From Psychrobacter glacincola (GTDB lineage: Bacteria > Pseudomonadota > Gammaproteobacteria > Pseudomonadales > Moraxellaceae), in NCBI GenBank assembly GCA_001411745.2, contig LIQB01000004.1:248001-312000 (forward strand): a stretch of DNA of 64,000 bases, in the 5' to 3' direction. Under the pieces are notes generated by a model that did not search any database, had not been told where the DNA came from, and was given only the letters and a program-made list of their open reading frames with translations. Shown in pieces: positions 37,870 through 47,013 of the stretch. Both the position numbers and the translations under genes were made by a program. How positions within the stretch are numbered: position 1 is the first letter of the stretch; every line of letters begins with the position of its first letter.

Positions 37870-40800
37870 CTAGCTCTTAATTTTACAGACTTTAAAGCCA
37901 AGCTCTTTTACCGCTGCTTCTTTATCATAAGGCGCGAGTACTGCACGTACATGCTTTTGCTCTTGTAGGTATTGCTTAGCAACGCGCTGCAAGTCAGCCA
38001 CGGTCACAGCCAATATTGACGCGCGCATTTTACGCTGCCAGTCGACACCGCGATGATGCAAATCTGCAAAGCAGGCTTTAACCGCCTCCCCTGCTGGAGA
38101 GCCTGGCTTATCCATTCCTGAGATAATACCTAAGATGGCTTCTTCTAACTGCTCGTCCGTTTGCGGCTCATTCAATAGCCACTCGATACTGGCATCAAAA
38201 TGGGCAAAAGTTTCAGCACACTGCGGGTCACGGTAGCTAAAGAACTTAAAGGCACAGGCATTGGCATCGTAGCCCGCACCGCCGCCATAAGCACCGCCGC
38301 GCTCACGAATAGCGCTATGCAGATAACCATTGCGTAGATAAGGCGCGAGTACCATGAGAGCTGCTGTATCAGGATGATCAGCCGCTGGCACGGTATAAGC
38401 GCTGGCATTATGATAGACGTTGGTTGGAACTAGCCACGCTAAATCTTCAACATCGAGCGCCACACTACTTTCTAGGGTTTTAACTACGTCTTTCTCACCA
38501 TTTAACGCCGCATCAAGTTGCAATTCGGCAAACTCGCTTGGGATATTGGCGTCGATGCTCGCATCGGTATTTTTTAACTGCGCTGCAATTTTTGGCGCTT
38601 GACTGTCTTTCCAGCTATCAACGATTAAATTGCTTAAGCGTTCGGTTTGCTCCGCTTCACAGATGATAACCGCGTGCTTAGGCAAACTAATTAGACGTTG
38701 ATGTAAGTCCATCAAACTGGTTGCAAGTTTATCCCACTGTGCATCATCGCTACTGGCATGAGTTAAGAAGTCTTTTAGCGCGTTCAATGCTGGCAGACCA
38801 CTGCGTACATATTCTAATTGCGCTTGGCGACTCATGCCGCGACTGGCGGTTTGCATCGCATAAGAATGTCCAGAACCGGCAAGGTTTGACTGCCAGCCTG
38901 CTTGACGCTGCTGCAAGATTTCTTTGATACGGTCATGCTCACTAAAGATACTGTGTTCCATGACTTCTTTGAGCAAATCAATCGCTTCAGGTTTACGATT
39001 CAGCGCGCGCGTTGCCACCACAAAGTAGCTGCTAATCGCTTGGCTATCATCGACATTGGTACGTTGGCTGATACGCGCCGTCACCCCTGATGAATGCGCC
39101 GCTTGTTTGGCCTGCATTTCATGGGCACTTAGAGAATCTGTACCTAGCTCTGACAATAAGCTTAAATAGATAGGCAACAGCGGATGATTAATGACTTCAT
39201 TAACGGGTAGCTCGTTTGTATCCTCACTACCAATCGCATCAGTCAACGGTACAATTATTTGATAATAATATAAGCCGTTAGTGCCCGCTTCATATTCAAA
39301 TAACGTACTTTCTTTGCCGCTCAAATTAATCTGCTTTTGCAACCCTTGTTTAAAGCTGATATCCGTTGGTACATCTTCTAAACCCACTTTTGGCAATAGA
39401 CTTAAATCATCAGGCGCGGCTTGGCGCGCTGCCAAATCAAGCGCTTGTTGTTTTAAGACGGCTTTATCATCAGCGGTCAAATCCATCTCGATGGTATCAA
39501 GACGAGTCTGCTCAGCTGCTGCCAAACGGGCTGTTTTTTCACTATCAGGCGTCATGGTCACGCGTACGCGATGCTGATTATCAAGCAAGTGAGTCTTGAT
39601 TAAATTCGGTAACCATTGCGCATCTTTTACTTGCTCACGTAGCCATTGCAAATGCTCGTCGACTTCCCATACATCGATAGGATTACCGTCATGAATAGCA
39701 GTGCTAAAGCCTTCTAGCATGAGATTTAGACCATAGGGCATGCTATCGCCGCCGATATGACGCTGATCAATCTCGATTTGGTGCAGAATCGTCTCAATGG
39801 TTTCATCATCAATCGGTTGGCTCGCGACCTCTTTAAGCAAATCAATAATGCCCTGTTCTACCGCTTCGGCGTGTTCAGGGTTAGAACCGCGCAGACCGGT
39901 ATAAAAGACCATTTCATAATGACTGTCATCCAAACCTAGTAGCGGACTTGGCGCTTTACCGAGTGGATGGCTATCTAGATACGCACGCAGCGGCGAACCA
40001 GCATGTTCAACCAACACGCCTTCTAATAAGCGCAATGCCAAACGCTGCTTTGGATCAGTAATCGATGGTAATAACCATGCAATCACGTGATGAGTTTGGT
40101 CAGGACCTGCTTCGTCAGCCGTATAAGTATCAACCGCGCTAATCGGTGCAGACAGGCGTTTTTCAGGACGTGAGACGTGTTTTTTACCCGCTTCAAACTG
40201 AATCAAGGCATCTTCATGGATTTTGGCTTGGGTTTCAGCGACTGGAATATTACCAAAGCTCATAATCACGCTATTTGACGGATGATAATGGCTCTGATGA
40301 AATTCAACCAGCTCAGTATGGGTCAAGTCAGGAATATCGGCAGGATCGCCGCCCGAATTATAGTGATACGTCGTCGTTGGGAATAAATGATGGGCGACCG
40401 TATGATACAACTGGTCAATCTCACCACTCATTGCGCCTTTCATTTCATTAAAAACGATACCCTTAAATTGCGGCTTGTCATTTTCGTCTAACTCAACACG
40501 GATACCTTCTTGGGCAAAATCCAGCGGATGAATATTCGGAAAAAACGAGGCATCCAGATAAACGGCTAGCAAATTAAAGTAGTCATTTTTATTTTGCGTC
40601 GCATACGGATACGCCGTCCAATCGGCAGCGGTCATCGCATTCATAAACGTGTTTAATGAACGTTTAATCATGGAGAAAAACGGGTCACGAACAGGGAACT
40701 TCTCAGAGCCACATAAAGCCACATGCTCTAAAATATGGGCCTCACCTTTTGAATCCATTGGCTGAGTGCGAAAACCAACCAAAAAGGCATTTTCGTCACT

Positions 40801-40947
40801 CGGATGTGCCAAATGGTAATGCATCGCGCCTGTTTTGACGTGTTGGCTTATCAATACGTCCATCGACAATGCATCGATATGGCGGTGCTCAATCAGCTCA
40901 AAGGCAGGATGCAAAGTTAGATCAGTAGTAGATAACGTGTCGGTCAT
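37870..40947 (-). CDS. M16C zinc metalloprotease (PreP-like, insulinase family)
   Basis: 1025-residue two-lobed peptidase. The inverted zinc motif HILEH at residues 71-75 (GEAHILEHVALCGSEKFPVRDPFF) and the distal zinc Glu in IVFNEMKGAMSG are present; the PreP-type sequence KFPVRDPFF and the length place it in subfamily M16C (presequence protease, Cym1). The second half holds the structural inactive lobe, with RGGAYGGGAGYD near the end. No signal peptide was seen, so it probably degrades peptides in the cytoplasm. AAGGAAAATT precedes the ATG. Confidence 0.9.
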   Translation of the reverse strand: MTDTLSTTDLTLHPAFELIEHRHIDALSMDVLISQHVKTGAMHYHLAHPSDENAFLVGFRTQPMDSKGEAHILEHVALCGSEKFPVRDPFFSMIKRSLNTFMNAMTAADWTAYPYATQNKNDYFNLLAVYLDASFFPNIHPLDFAQEGIRVELDENDKPQFKGIVFNEMKGAMSGEIDQLYHTVAHHLFPTTTYHYNSGGDPADIPDLTHTELVEFHQSHYHPSNSVIMSFGNIPVAETQAKIHEDALIQFEAGKKHVSRPEKRLSAPISAVDTYTADEAGPDQTHHVIAWLLPSITDPKQRLALRLLEGVLVEHAGSPLRAYLDSHPLGKAPSPLLGLDDSHYEMVFYTGLRGSNPEHAEAVEQGIIDLLKEVASQPIDDETIETILHQIEIDQRHIGGDSMPYGLNLMLEGFSTAIHDGNPIDVWEVDEHLQWLREQVKDAQWLPNLIKTHLLDNQHRVRVTMTPDSEKTARLAAAEQTRLDTIEMDLTADDKAVLKQQALDLAARQAAPDDLSLLPKVGLEDVPTDISFKQGLQKQINLSGKESTLFEYEAGTNGLYYYQIIVPLTDAIGSEDTNELPVNEVINHPLLPIYLSLLSELGTDSLSAHEMQAKQAAHSSGVTARISQRTNVDDSQAISSYFVVATRALNRKPEAIDLLKEVMEHSIFSEHDRIKEILQQRQAGWQSNLAGSGHSYAMQTASRGMSRQAQLEYVRSGLPALNALKDFLTHASSDDAQWDKLATSLMDLHQRLISLPKHAVIICEAEQTERLSNLIVDSWKDSQAPKIAAQLKNTDASIDANIPSEFAELQLDAALNGEKDVVKTLESSVALDVEDLAWLVPTNVYHNASAYTVPAADHPDTAALMVLAPYLRNGYLHSAIRERGGAYGGGAGYDANACAFKFFSYRDPQCAETFAHFDASIEWLLNEPQTDEQLEEAILGIISGMDKPGSPAGEAVKACFADLHHRGVDWQRKMRASILAVTVADLQRVAKQYLQEQKHVRAVLAPYDKEAAVKELGFKVCKIKS

Positions 40948-41384
40948 AATTTTCCTTATGGATTGCTCTAATTTTATTTAGAATAATATGCGATTAATGG
41001 CTAAATATAGCCAGTGGCGATAAAATAAAATCGGAGTAAACAATAGATAAATAGTGTATGTAATACTTATCGTAGGGTGTTTTTTATATGATATTTATAT
41101 AAAAATATTGTGAGTATTATTGTGATTAACCTATGAGTAATATTCAAATTTAATGGCATGTACCCGTGCATCATTTTAAAGGACAGCAGTGCGCCAGTAT
41201 AAATTAAAAAGAATTTGCCTAACGGAATTAGATGGGGTTCGCACCTTCATAAGTCAAGATACTGTAATAATAAAGATGACCAATATGGCAGAATGTCGGA
41301 TTTTCACAAAGCGAACTCAAAGCGTACTTAACAGCAGCCATCAGTAGTGCTATAGTTAAAATCATCTGTCACAAGGAGCCGCTC
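40948..41384. other. Intergenic region between M16C protease and usp genes
   Basis: About 440 bases, AT-rich, carrying the leaders of both divergent genes. A good sigma-70 promoter for the usp gene is described separately. Nothing else was recognised. Confidence 0.4.
41328..41356 (+). promoter_or_regulatory. Predicted sigma-70 promoter of the universal stress gene
   Basis: TTAACA at 41328 and TATAGT at 41351 are separated by 17 bases, about 29 bases before the ATG. An AAGGAG ribosome site follows at about 41373. Confidence 0.65.
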
Positions 41385-41846
41385 ATGAGTTACGAACATA
41401 TTTTATTGGTCACCGACTTAATGTCCGATGCTGATGTGGTCGCCCAAAAGGCCAAACGTATCGTCGAGAATCGTCCTAACGCCAAGTTATCGGTATTGCA
41501 CATCGTTAAAGATACCATGGTCGGCTTCGGCTATGAGCTGGTGCCAGCCTCCAGCTTATACGATGAGATTGACGATGAACGCTGTCAAGAAGCGCGTGCC
41601 AAACTGGCACAGTTTTTGGAGCGTAATGACCTACATGCAGTGAATTCTGAAGTGACCACTGCCATCTCTAACAGTGAAGGCATCGTCAACTATTGCCACA
41701 AGCATGACGTTGATTTACTGGTCATCGGTCGTCATGAACGCCATGGTATCGCAGCGTGGCTCAGTGGCGCGACGGCAGATAATATCTTGCCTAACGTCCC
41801 ATGCGATAGCTTGGTCGTAAGACTGGATAAACCCGTTAATAAGTAG
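41385..41846 (+). CDS. Universal stress protein, UspA family
   Basis: 153-residue cytoplasmic UspA-fold protein. It begins SYEHILLVTDLMSDADVVAQKAKRI and ends with VDLLVIGRHERHGIAAWLSGATADNILPNVPCDSLVV, the typical C-terminal core of Usp domains. The ATP-loop glycines of the G2xG9xG(S/T) type are not clearly complete, so nucleotide binding is uncertain. Single gene with own promoter and terminator. Confidence 0.9.
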   Translation: MSYEHILLVTDLMSDADVVAQKAKRIVENRPNAKLSVLHIVKDTMVGFGYELVPASSLYDEIDDERCQEARAKLAQFLERNDLHAVNSEVTTAISNSEGIVNYCHKHDVDLLVIGRHERHGIAAWLSGATADNILPNVPCDSLVVRLDKPVNK

Positions 41847-41905
41847 TTTAAAAAAAGACTTAACGTTGTTTCCAAGTTAGTTAAAACTATTAAAAAAGCT
41901 CATTA

Positions 41906-41939
41906 AAAAAAGCGCATTGTCTGACATTGCGCTTTTTTA
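41906..41939. terminator. Terminator between usp and the LysR gene
   Basis: Stem AAAAAGCGCA with TGCGCTTTTT and a 12-base loop; A run and T run on the two sides allow both directions. Confidence 0.87.
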
Positions 41940-41994
41940 TTGTTCATTGAAATAGTAGACATTCTCGCTAATACCTCTATATTTATCACTAAAA

Positions 41995-42930
41995 TCAATC
42001 TTCTGTCAAAATATCAATAAAGCTTTGCCAAATCGGGCTTTGATGGCGGGCTTTATGCCACACTAGCCACCAAGTTCGTGACAAATCGATGCCCGCGACT
42101 TTCACCTGTACCAGCGCTCCTGCTGTTAGCTCTGCCTGAATGACATGCTGTGATAAACAGCCAAGACCAATATCTGCACTCACCATATGTTTAATGGCTT
42201 CCGACTGCTGAATCGCCATCACGATTTCTGCATCAGGCAAATGCTTGAGCAGCTGCTCGTCGATAATTTGCCGTGTACCTGACCCTGCTTCTCGTACCAA
42301 TAACGGCAGCTTAGCCAGTTGTGCAATACTAAGCTCGTAGCAATTATCCTCATCGTTATACGCTGCCATGTCTGTCAACCATTTGCTATCGCGCTTGGTA
42401 AAGATCATCAAGGTATCTGTCCGCCACGCACGCTGCTCAATGACTTTCATATCTGTGGGGCGCGGCATACCCTCTACCAGCGCAATATCAATATTTAATT
42501 GCTCAACTTCGCTGACCACTTCTTGAGTATTGGCGATATACATATCGATATGGGCATCGGGTAGCGTCGCATATAGCTTGGCAAGCAGCGGTGGCAGCAC
42601 ATAATTGCCGATCGTGGTACTGGCACCGATATGAATCTGCCCTGCTTGATGCTTATGATAATGCTCTAGAGTTAAGGCCTGCCCCAAGATGGCTTGCGCC
42701 TGTATATAAATAGGATGGGCGTTGGGGTGCTGATTGAGCCTACGTCCGACCCGCTCAAACAGTGGCATCTGCAGCCTTGCTTCTAATTCTGTCAGCGCAC
42801 TACTGACCGCCGACTGCGACAAATGCAGCGCTTCACTGGCACGGCTGGTACTACCCGTTTGATAAATACTGACAAACACTGATAATTGCTTGAGGGTAAT
42901 CTTTGGTAATACCTGCATGGCTTTTTTCAT
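41995..42930 (-). CDS. LysR-family regulator, probable controller of the YeiH-type gene
   Basis: 311 residues. N-terminal helix-turn-helix (LKQLSVFVSIYQTGSTSRASEALHLSQSAVSSALTELEARL), then an effector domain with IHIGASTTIGNYVLPPLL. It is divergent from the YeiH-type gene and 234 bases away, the same arrangement as E. coli yeiE-yeiH, so regulation of that gene is likely. Effector unknown; the CbbR/CysL-like look would suit a sulfur compound, which is inference. Confidence 0.9.
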   Translation of the reverse strand: MKKAMQVLPKITLKQLSVFVSIYQTGSTSRASEALHLSQSAVSSALTELEARLQMPLFERVGRRLNQHPNAHPIYIQAQAILGQALTLEHYHKHQAGQIHIGASTTIGNYVLPPLLAKLYATLPDAHIDMYIANTQEVVSEVEQLNIDIALVEGMPRPTDMKVIEQRAWRTDTLMIFTKRDSKWLTDMAAYNDEDNCYELSIAQLAKLPLLVREAGSGTRQIIDEQLLKHLPDAEIVMAIQQSEAIKHMVSADIGLGCLSQHVIQAELTAGALVQVKVAGIDLSRTWWLVWHKARHQSPIWQSFIDILTED

Positions 42931-42976
42931 AATTTCTCTGACATCCCATCTTATTGATACAATCTAAAAAGCACCT

Positions 42977-42991
42977 GTTATTTTAAATAAC
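42977..42991. promoter_or_regulatory. Palindrome upstream of the LysR gene, possible operator
   Basis: GTTATTTTAAATAAC is a perfect 7+1+7 palindrome located 47 bases before the LysR start. Its AT-rich dyad suits LysR-type autoregulation; this is inference from position. Confidence 0.4.
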
Positions 42992-43098
42992 CCTTTATTA
43001 TCTAAAAACCCATCTTTTTAGCCCAAAGACTTTTATCAACCTAAAAAATCGATAGTTTTTATCTAATTAATCTGTTTTTATTATAGATTGGTCTGCCT

Positions 43099-43128
43099 TA
43101 TAATGTCTATTCATAAGCTTATGCTTAT
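43099..43128 (+). promoter_or_regulatory. Possible yeiH promoter -10 with overlapping dyad
   Basis: TATAAT at 43099 is followed by the inverted repeat ATAAGC-TTAT-GCTTAT at 43113-43128, 36 bases before the ATG. A dyad at the transcription start would be well placed for repression. No convincing -35 was found. Confidence 0.4.
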
Positions 43129-43164
43129 TTCGATTATAGATAATACATAATAGGACAGTCAGTC

Positions 43165-44247
43165 ATGTACGCCTTGACCCAATCAGTAAATAACTATCTC
43201 CCGCGCAGCCGCCATTTAGCAGGGCTTATCGTCGTGCTGATTGGCAGCTTATTTTGTTTGTGGCTCAATACTAGTGTCAACACATGGACAAATGGACGTA
43301 TTGTTGGCTTGTCTTCTCTCACTTTAGCCATTCTCATTGGTATGGTATTGGGAAATACGGTCTATCCTAACCTTGCTGAGCGCTTAAGTGTCGGCGTGGC
43401 ATTTGCCAAAGGTCAAATATTGCGCCTCGCCATCATGTTTTATGGCTTTAAGCTGACCCTAACGCAAGTATCAAGTGTCGGACTGTCTGCGGTGATGAGC
43501 GATGCGTTGGTATTGACATCGACCTTTTTACTCACCTATTGGATAGGTACCCGATGGTTAAAAGTCGATAAACAAACGACGCTATTGATTGGGTCAGGCG
43601 CAAGCATTTGCGGTGCCGCCGCGGTTATTGCCGCAGAGCCTGTGGTCAAAGCGGAAGCCCACAAAGTCACTATTGCCGTAGCGACAGTGGTGGTCTTTGG
43701 TACGGTTGCGATGCTACTCTATCCGTTTTTATACCATCTTGGTTGGTTGCAACCTTGGCTAAATGCTCAGCAGTACGGGATTTATACAGGTTCCACCATT
43801 CATGAAGTGGCGCAAGTCGTCGTCGCTGGTAACGCAGTCAGTCCCGAAGTGGGTGACACAGCGGTTGTCACCAAGATGATACGCGTCATGATGCTTGCCC
43901 CTTTTTTACTTATTTTATCGTTTGCCTTAACCAAAGGTAGCAGCGACAATGGTAAAAAACCATCGTTTATGAATCGCGTCCAACAAGTCAAAGTGCCTTG
44001 GTTTGCCTTTATATTCATTGCCATCGTTTTACTACACACTTGGGTGCCGATGACCGCAAGCTTTGAGCGTAGTATGGTGATGCTAGACGATGTGCTGCTC
44101 ACCATGGCGATGTTTGCGCTTGGTCTAACCACGCATTTGGGCGCTATTAAACAAGCTGGCGTTAAACCCCTTATCTTGGGGGCGATTATGTTTGCTTGGC
44201 TGATCGTTGGCGGTGGGTTAATTAATATAGGTATCAGTTTTTTATAA
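43165..44247 (+). CDS. YeiH-family putative sulfate exporter (UPF0324)
   Basis: 360-residue polytopic membrane protein with about ten hydrophobic segments. UPF0324 signatures: LAILIGMVLGNTVYPNL, KGQILRLAIMFYGFKLTLTQV, LIGSGASICGAAAVIAAEPVVKAE and YGIYTGSTIHEVAQVVVAGNAVS. Family members are annotated as putative sulfate exporters; direct evidence is slight. Its divergent LysR gene probably controls it. Confidence 0.9.
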   Translation: MYALTQSVNNYLPRSRHLAGLIVVLIGSLFCLWLNTSVNTWTNGRIVGLSSLTLAILIGMVLGNTVYPNLAERLSVGVAFAKGQILRLAIMFYGFKLTLTQVSSVGLSAVMSDALVLTSTFLLTYWIGTRWLKVDKQTTLLIGSGASICGAAAVIAAEPVVKAEAHKVTIAVATVVVFGTVAMLLYPFLYHLGWLQPWLNAQQYGIYTGSTIHEVAQVVVAGNAVSPEVGDTAVVTKMIRVMMLAPFLLILSFALTKGSSDNGKKPSFMNRVQQVKVPWFAFIFIAIVLLHTWVPMTASFERSMVMLDDVLLTMAMFALGLTTHLGAIKQAGVKPLILGAIMFAWLIVGGGLINIGISFL

Positions 44248-44300
44248 AACGCTCATTCCTATGATAGCTTGCTCACTATAAATTTATGCAGAATCAACAA

Positions 44301-44338
44301 AGCCTACGACTATTAACATAGTAAGTAGGCTTTTTTAT
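44301..44338 (+). terminator. Terminator after the YeiH-type gene
   Basis: Stem AAGCCTAC with GTAGGCTT, 17-base loop, T run after. Confidence 0.8.
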
Positions 44339-44372
44339 AAGTAATCTACACCAAATCGTAGACGAAAAAAAA

Positions 44373-44398
44373 CGAACCCGAAGGTTCGCTTTTTTTTC
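44373..44398 (-). terminator. Terminator of the cold-shock gene
   Basis: Short GC stem CGAACC with GGTTCG around a CGAA tetraloop, flanked by long A and T runs. On the minus strand it follows the cold-shock gene by 30 bases and gives a T run. Confidence 0.85.
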
Positions 44399-44427
44399 AT
44401 CTTGCTCTAAGTGTCTATAAAGACAAA

Positions 44428-44637
44428 TTAGATAGCAACGATGTTATGGGCTTGTGGGCCTTTTTGACCTTGAGTTACAGTAAACTCAACTTCTTGGCCT
44501 TCAGCTAAAGTTTTGAAGCCTGAACCAGTGATTTCGCTGTAATGAGCAAAAACGTCTGCGCCAGTTTCTGGAGCGATAAAACCAAAGCCTTTAGCTTCGT
44601 TGAACCACTTAACTGTACCTTTTTGAACGTCTGACAT
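44428..44637 (-). CDS. Cold-shock protein, CspA family
   Basis: 69-residue single OB-fold RNA chaperone. RNP1 is KGFGFIAPE and RNP2 is DVFAHYS, both intact, with the family start [14 protein letters not shown] and ending [10 protein letters not shown]. It binds single-stranded RNA and DNA. A predicted promoter about 140 bases upstream leaves a long leader, as in cold-inducible csp genes. Confidence 0.96.
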   Translation of the reverse strand: MSDVQKGTVKWFNEAKGFGFIAPETGADVFAHYSEITGSGFKTLAEGQEVEFTVTQGQKGPQAHNIVAI

Positions 44638-44784
44638 AATATAATCCTACTTTTAAATTTATTAATGGCCTAGTGACCGATAACGCTTGCAAATAGCTAC
44701 TGAACGATAAATATTAAAACGAAGGATTATAACTAATACTACGAGGTAATGATTTGGTGCAGAACTGCTCTTAAGCTTGGACGT

Positions 44785-44813
44785 ATTATAGGGGGAACAT
44801 CCTGATTTCGCAA
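44785..44813 (-). promoter_or_regulatory. Predicted sigma-70 promoter of the cold-shock gene
   Basis: On the minus strand TTGCGA (44808-44813) and a consensus TATAAT (44785-44790) are 17 bases apart. Transcription from about 44778 would give a 5' leader near 140 bases, long for this window. Confidence 0.75.
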
Positions 44814-44881
44814 GTCTTATCTTAGCTTTCATGTAACTAAAGCCCGTTTTTTACGATTTTTTACCTGAAAATCAACGCATT

Positions 44882-45304
44882 TTAGGCATTTGGCAAACGG
44901 AACAAATAGACCGCTACCCCAGTGCAGACCAAGGCTACCAGCCATGCCATCCATATCATATCGGTGGGAATATTAAAAAATAACATCGTTGTTGAAATAG
45001 TCATCATTATTGTCGCTAACCACTTAGCATAGAGTGGCACCGCATGATTATTTTCCCAATCGCGGACAAATTTCCCAAAGTATTTATGATTAATCAACCA
45101 AAAATGAAAGCGCCGCGAACTACGCGCCCAGCAACCTGCCGCCAGTAATATAAAAGGCGCAGTCGGCATGACTGGCAGCAACACACCGATAATCCCTAAT
45201 ACAAAAAATAGCCAGCCCAGTATGACAAACGTCCAACGCACCGTTGGGCTGTTATGCTGATTGGTTTTGGGTCGATAATAAAAGGCTTTTTTGTGTTGGC
45301 TCAT
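44882..45304 (-). CDS. DUF454 (YbaN-like) inner-membrane protein
   Basis: 140 residues. The DUF454 signature VLGWLFFVLGIIGVLLPVMPTAPFILLAAGCWARSSRRFHFWL is recognisable across residues 27-70, followed by HKYFGKFVRDWENNHAVP and two further hydrophobic segments. Function is unknown. It reads toward the cold-shock gene but is separated from it by that gene's promoter. Confidence 0.88.
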   Translation of the reverse strand: MSQHKKAFYYRPKTNQHNSPTVRWTFVILGWLFFVLGIIGVLLPVMPTAPFILLAAGCWARSSRRFHFWLINHKYFGKFVRDWENNHAVPLYAKWLATIMMTISTTMLFFNIPTDMIWMAWLVALVCTGVAVYLFRLPNA

Positions 45305-45540
45305 AAAAATACTGTCATTGAATGATATGGAGTGGCTAATATTTAATGAATGTTAGACAGCTAAATTGTTAAACCAGATAATCATTGATAGAACTGCCTA
45401 CCTATATAGGTAGCTAAGCATGCAATATCACTCAAAATGGTACAAGGCTATTTTTACGAGGTTTTTGCTATCAATAGGTATGTTTGGTTAGTGGTTAGGT
45501 AAGTGAGCTCACAACCTTTGACTGAATTTTTAGCAATAAA

Positions 45541-45574
45541 AAACCGCTCATAGTTAGACTATGAACGGTTTTAT
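45541..45574. terminator. Terminator after the TerD-VWA gene
   Basis: Stem AAACCG-TCATAGT with ACTATGA-CGGTTT around TAG, one mismatch inside, with A and T runs. It sits 26 bases beyond the minus-strand TerD-VWA stop. Confidence 0.78.
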
Positions 45575-45599
45575 CGTTGAAGATAATATCCTAATTTAT

Positions 45600-46895
45600 T
45601 TATTTCGCTATCAACCCTATCTCGCGTGCTTCTTTTAGCCAGCTTGGAAACTCTTCTAGCATGTTTTCATATAACGCTTCTTCGCTGATATCGTCCAAGT
45701 CATCTAATTCAAAAAAGTCGCAATTATCGATCACGCGCCCTGTCATATCATCTAGTTTTTTTAGGATGCCATAACCACGACCACCCAAGCCCACAAACTG
45801 CCAAAATATCGGTAATTTCGCAGCTTCCGTCATGACTTTAGTGATACCGCGATTATCATTCACCCCGCCATCACTGATAAATAGCACGTATACAGGCACA
45901 TCCAAGCCGTCCTTTTGATAAAACTCCGTCACGGCTTTCATGACTTCTGCTTCGTTATTTACACGCGGGCCAAGTGCCCATTTGCGCCAGCCGCCGTGAG
46001 CGTTGTCAATAAAGCCTTCATAGTTACTCAGCCCAATCTCACCCAAATACTGCGGATCTCGGGCAAAAGCCCAACAGTCGAGCGCTTGGTCATCATCGAA
46101 GCTCACTGCCAATGGCAATAGACGATTGACCACTTCTTGCACGCGGCCTTGTTTATACTGTCTGTTCATTGAGCCTGAGGCATCTAATACCAGTGCCACC
46201 TTTGCGGTTAATTGCTGCAATTGGCGCTTCTCAAGCGATATCGTGGCTTTTTTGGCCAGATTGACCAGTTTTGGGGCTTTGTCTAGCATGACCTTCTCTA
46301 ACGATGGTTTTGCTTGAACTGGCGTTGCGGTTACCTCTATTGTTTGCGGGCTACCCTCTTCTACGTCACCACCGAAATGCTGCACGATGGCGGCAAGTCC
46401 ACCATTAAAGCCTTGCGCAACATTAGATACTCGCCAAACACCACTCTTACGATAAAGCTGCATTAGCATACTGGCTTGCTGCTGGGCAAAGTCTGCTGCT
46501 TGATATTCTGCCTGCGCCTTTTGTGATTGCTGCCAAATGCCAATCTCTAACGATTGAATTTGATTCAGCGGCGTGTCGGCTGATAATACAAAAAACAAGC
46601 TGTCTATATTAGTCGTCAGTTTGGATAAGTTAACCTCAAACTCGGCCTGGATGCCTTTATTCGCCGTTGGCTGCGACTCGTAATGGCTGAGCTTGATTTG
46701 TCCGCATGGTGAGGTTGGCTGATTATAAAACACCATGTAATCATCATTAATCAGCTTACCCGCTGCGTCTAAGGCAAAGCAGCTGATGTCCATCTCTATC
46801 GGACTTTGGCGGGTGAACTTAAGCGTGATGGGTGCGGTGTCGTCAATAGCAAGGTTGCTTAAAGGCGCGCGTTGTCCAACGGTGAGAGAAAGCAT
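45600..46895 (-). CDS. TerD-domain and VWA-domain fusion protein (TerF-like)
   Basis: 431 residues. The first 180 are a TerD-type stress domain (LTVGQRAPLSNL, DISCFALDAAGKLINDDYMVFYNQ, IGIWQ), and residues 230-425 form a VWA domain with a MIDAS motif DASGSMN at D238. This matches TerF-like proteins of tellurite-resistance/stress clusters. No terZABCDE genes are near, so it stands alone. The ATG has AAAAGGAATT before it. The next minus-strand gene upstream is the accessory ATPase-nuclease. Confidence 0.87.
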   Translation of the reverse strand: MLSLTVGQRAPLSNLAIDDTAPITLKFTRQSPIEMDISCFALDAAGKLINDDYMVFYNQPTSPCGQIKLSHYESQPTANKGIQAEFEVNLSKLTTNIDSLFFVLSADTPLNQIQSLEIGIWQQSQKAQAEYQAADFAQQQASMLMQLYRKSGVWRVSNVAQGFNGGLAAIVQHFGGDVEEGSPQTIEVTATPVQAKPSLEKVMLDKAPKLVNLAKKATISLEKRQLQQLTAKVALVLDASGSMNRQYKQGRVQEVVNRLLPLAVSFDDDQALDCWAFARDPQYLGEIGLSNYEGFIDNAHGGWRKWALGPRVNNEAEVMKAVTEFYQKDGLDVPVYVLFISDGGVNDNRGITKVMTEAAKLPIFWQFVGLGGRGYGILKKLDDMTGRVIDNCDFFELDDLDDISEEALYENMLEEFPSWLKEAREIGLIAK

Positions 46896-47013
46896 TAAAA
46901 TTCCTTTTAAAGAAGTTTAGTTACCAATCATAACTAAATTTTAGCATTTCAGAATGGATAAAGCTTTCGTTTCTCAATAATCTAAATATAACGAGAGAGA
47001 GATATCTTCTAAG

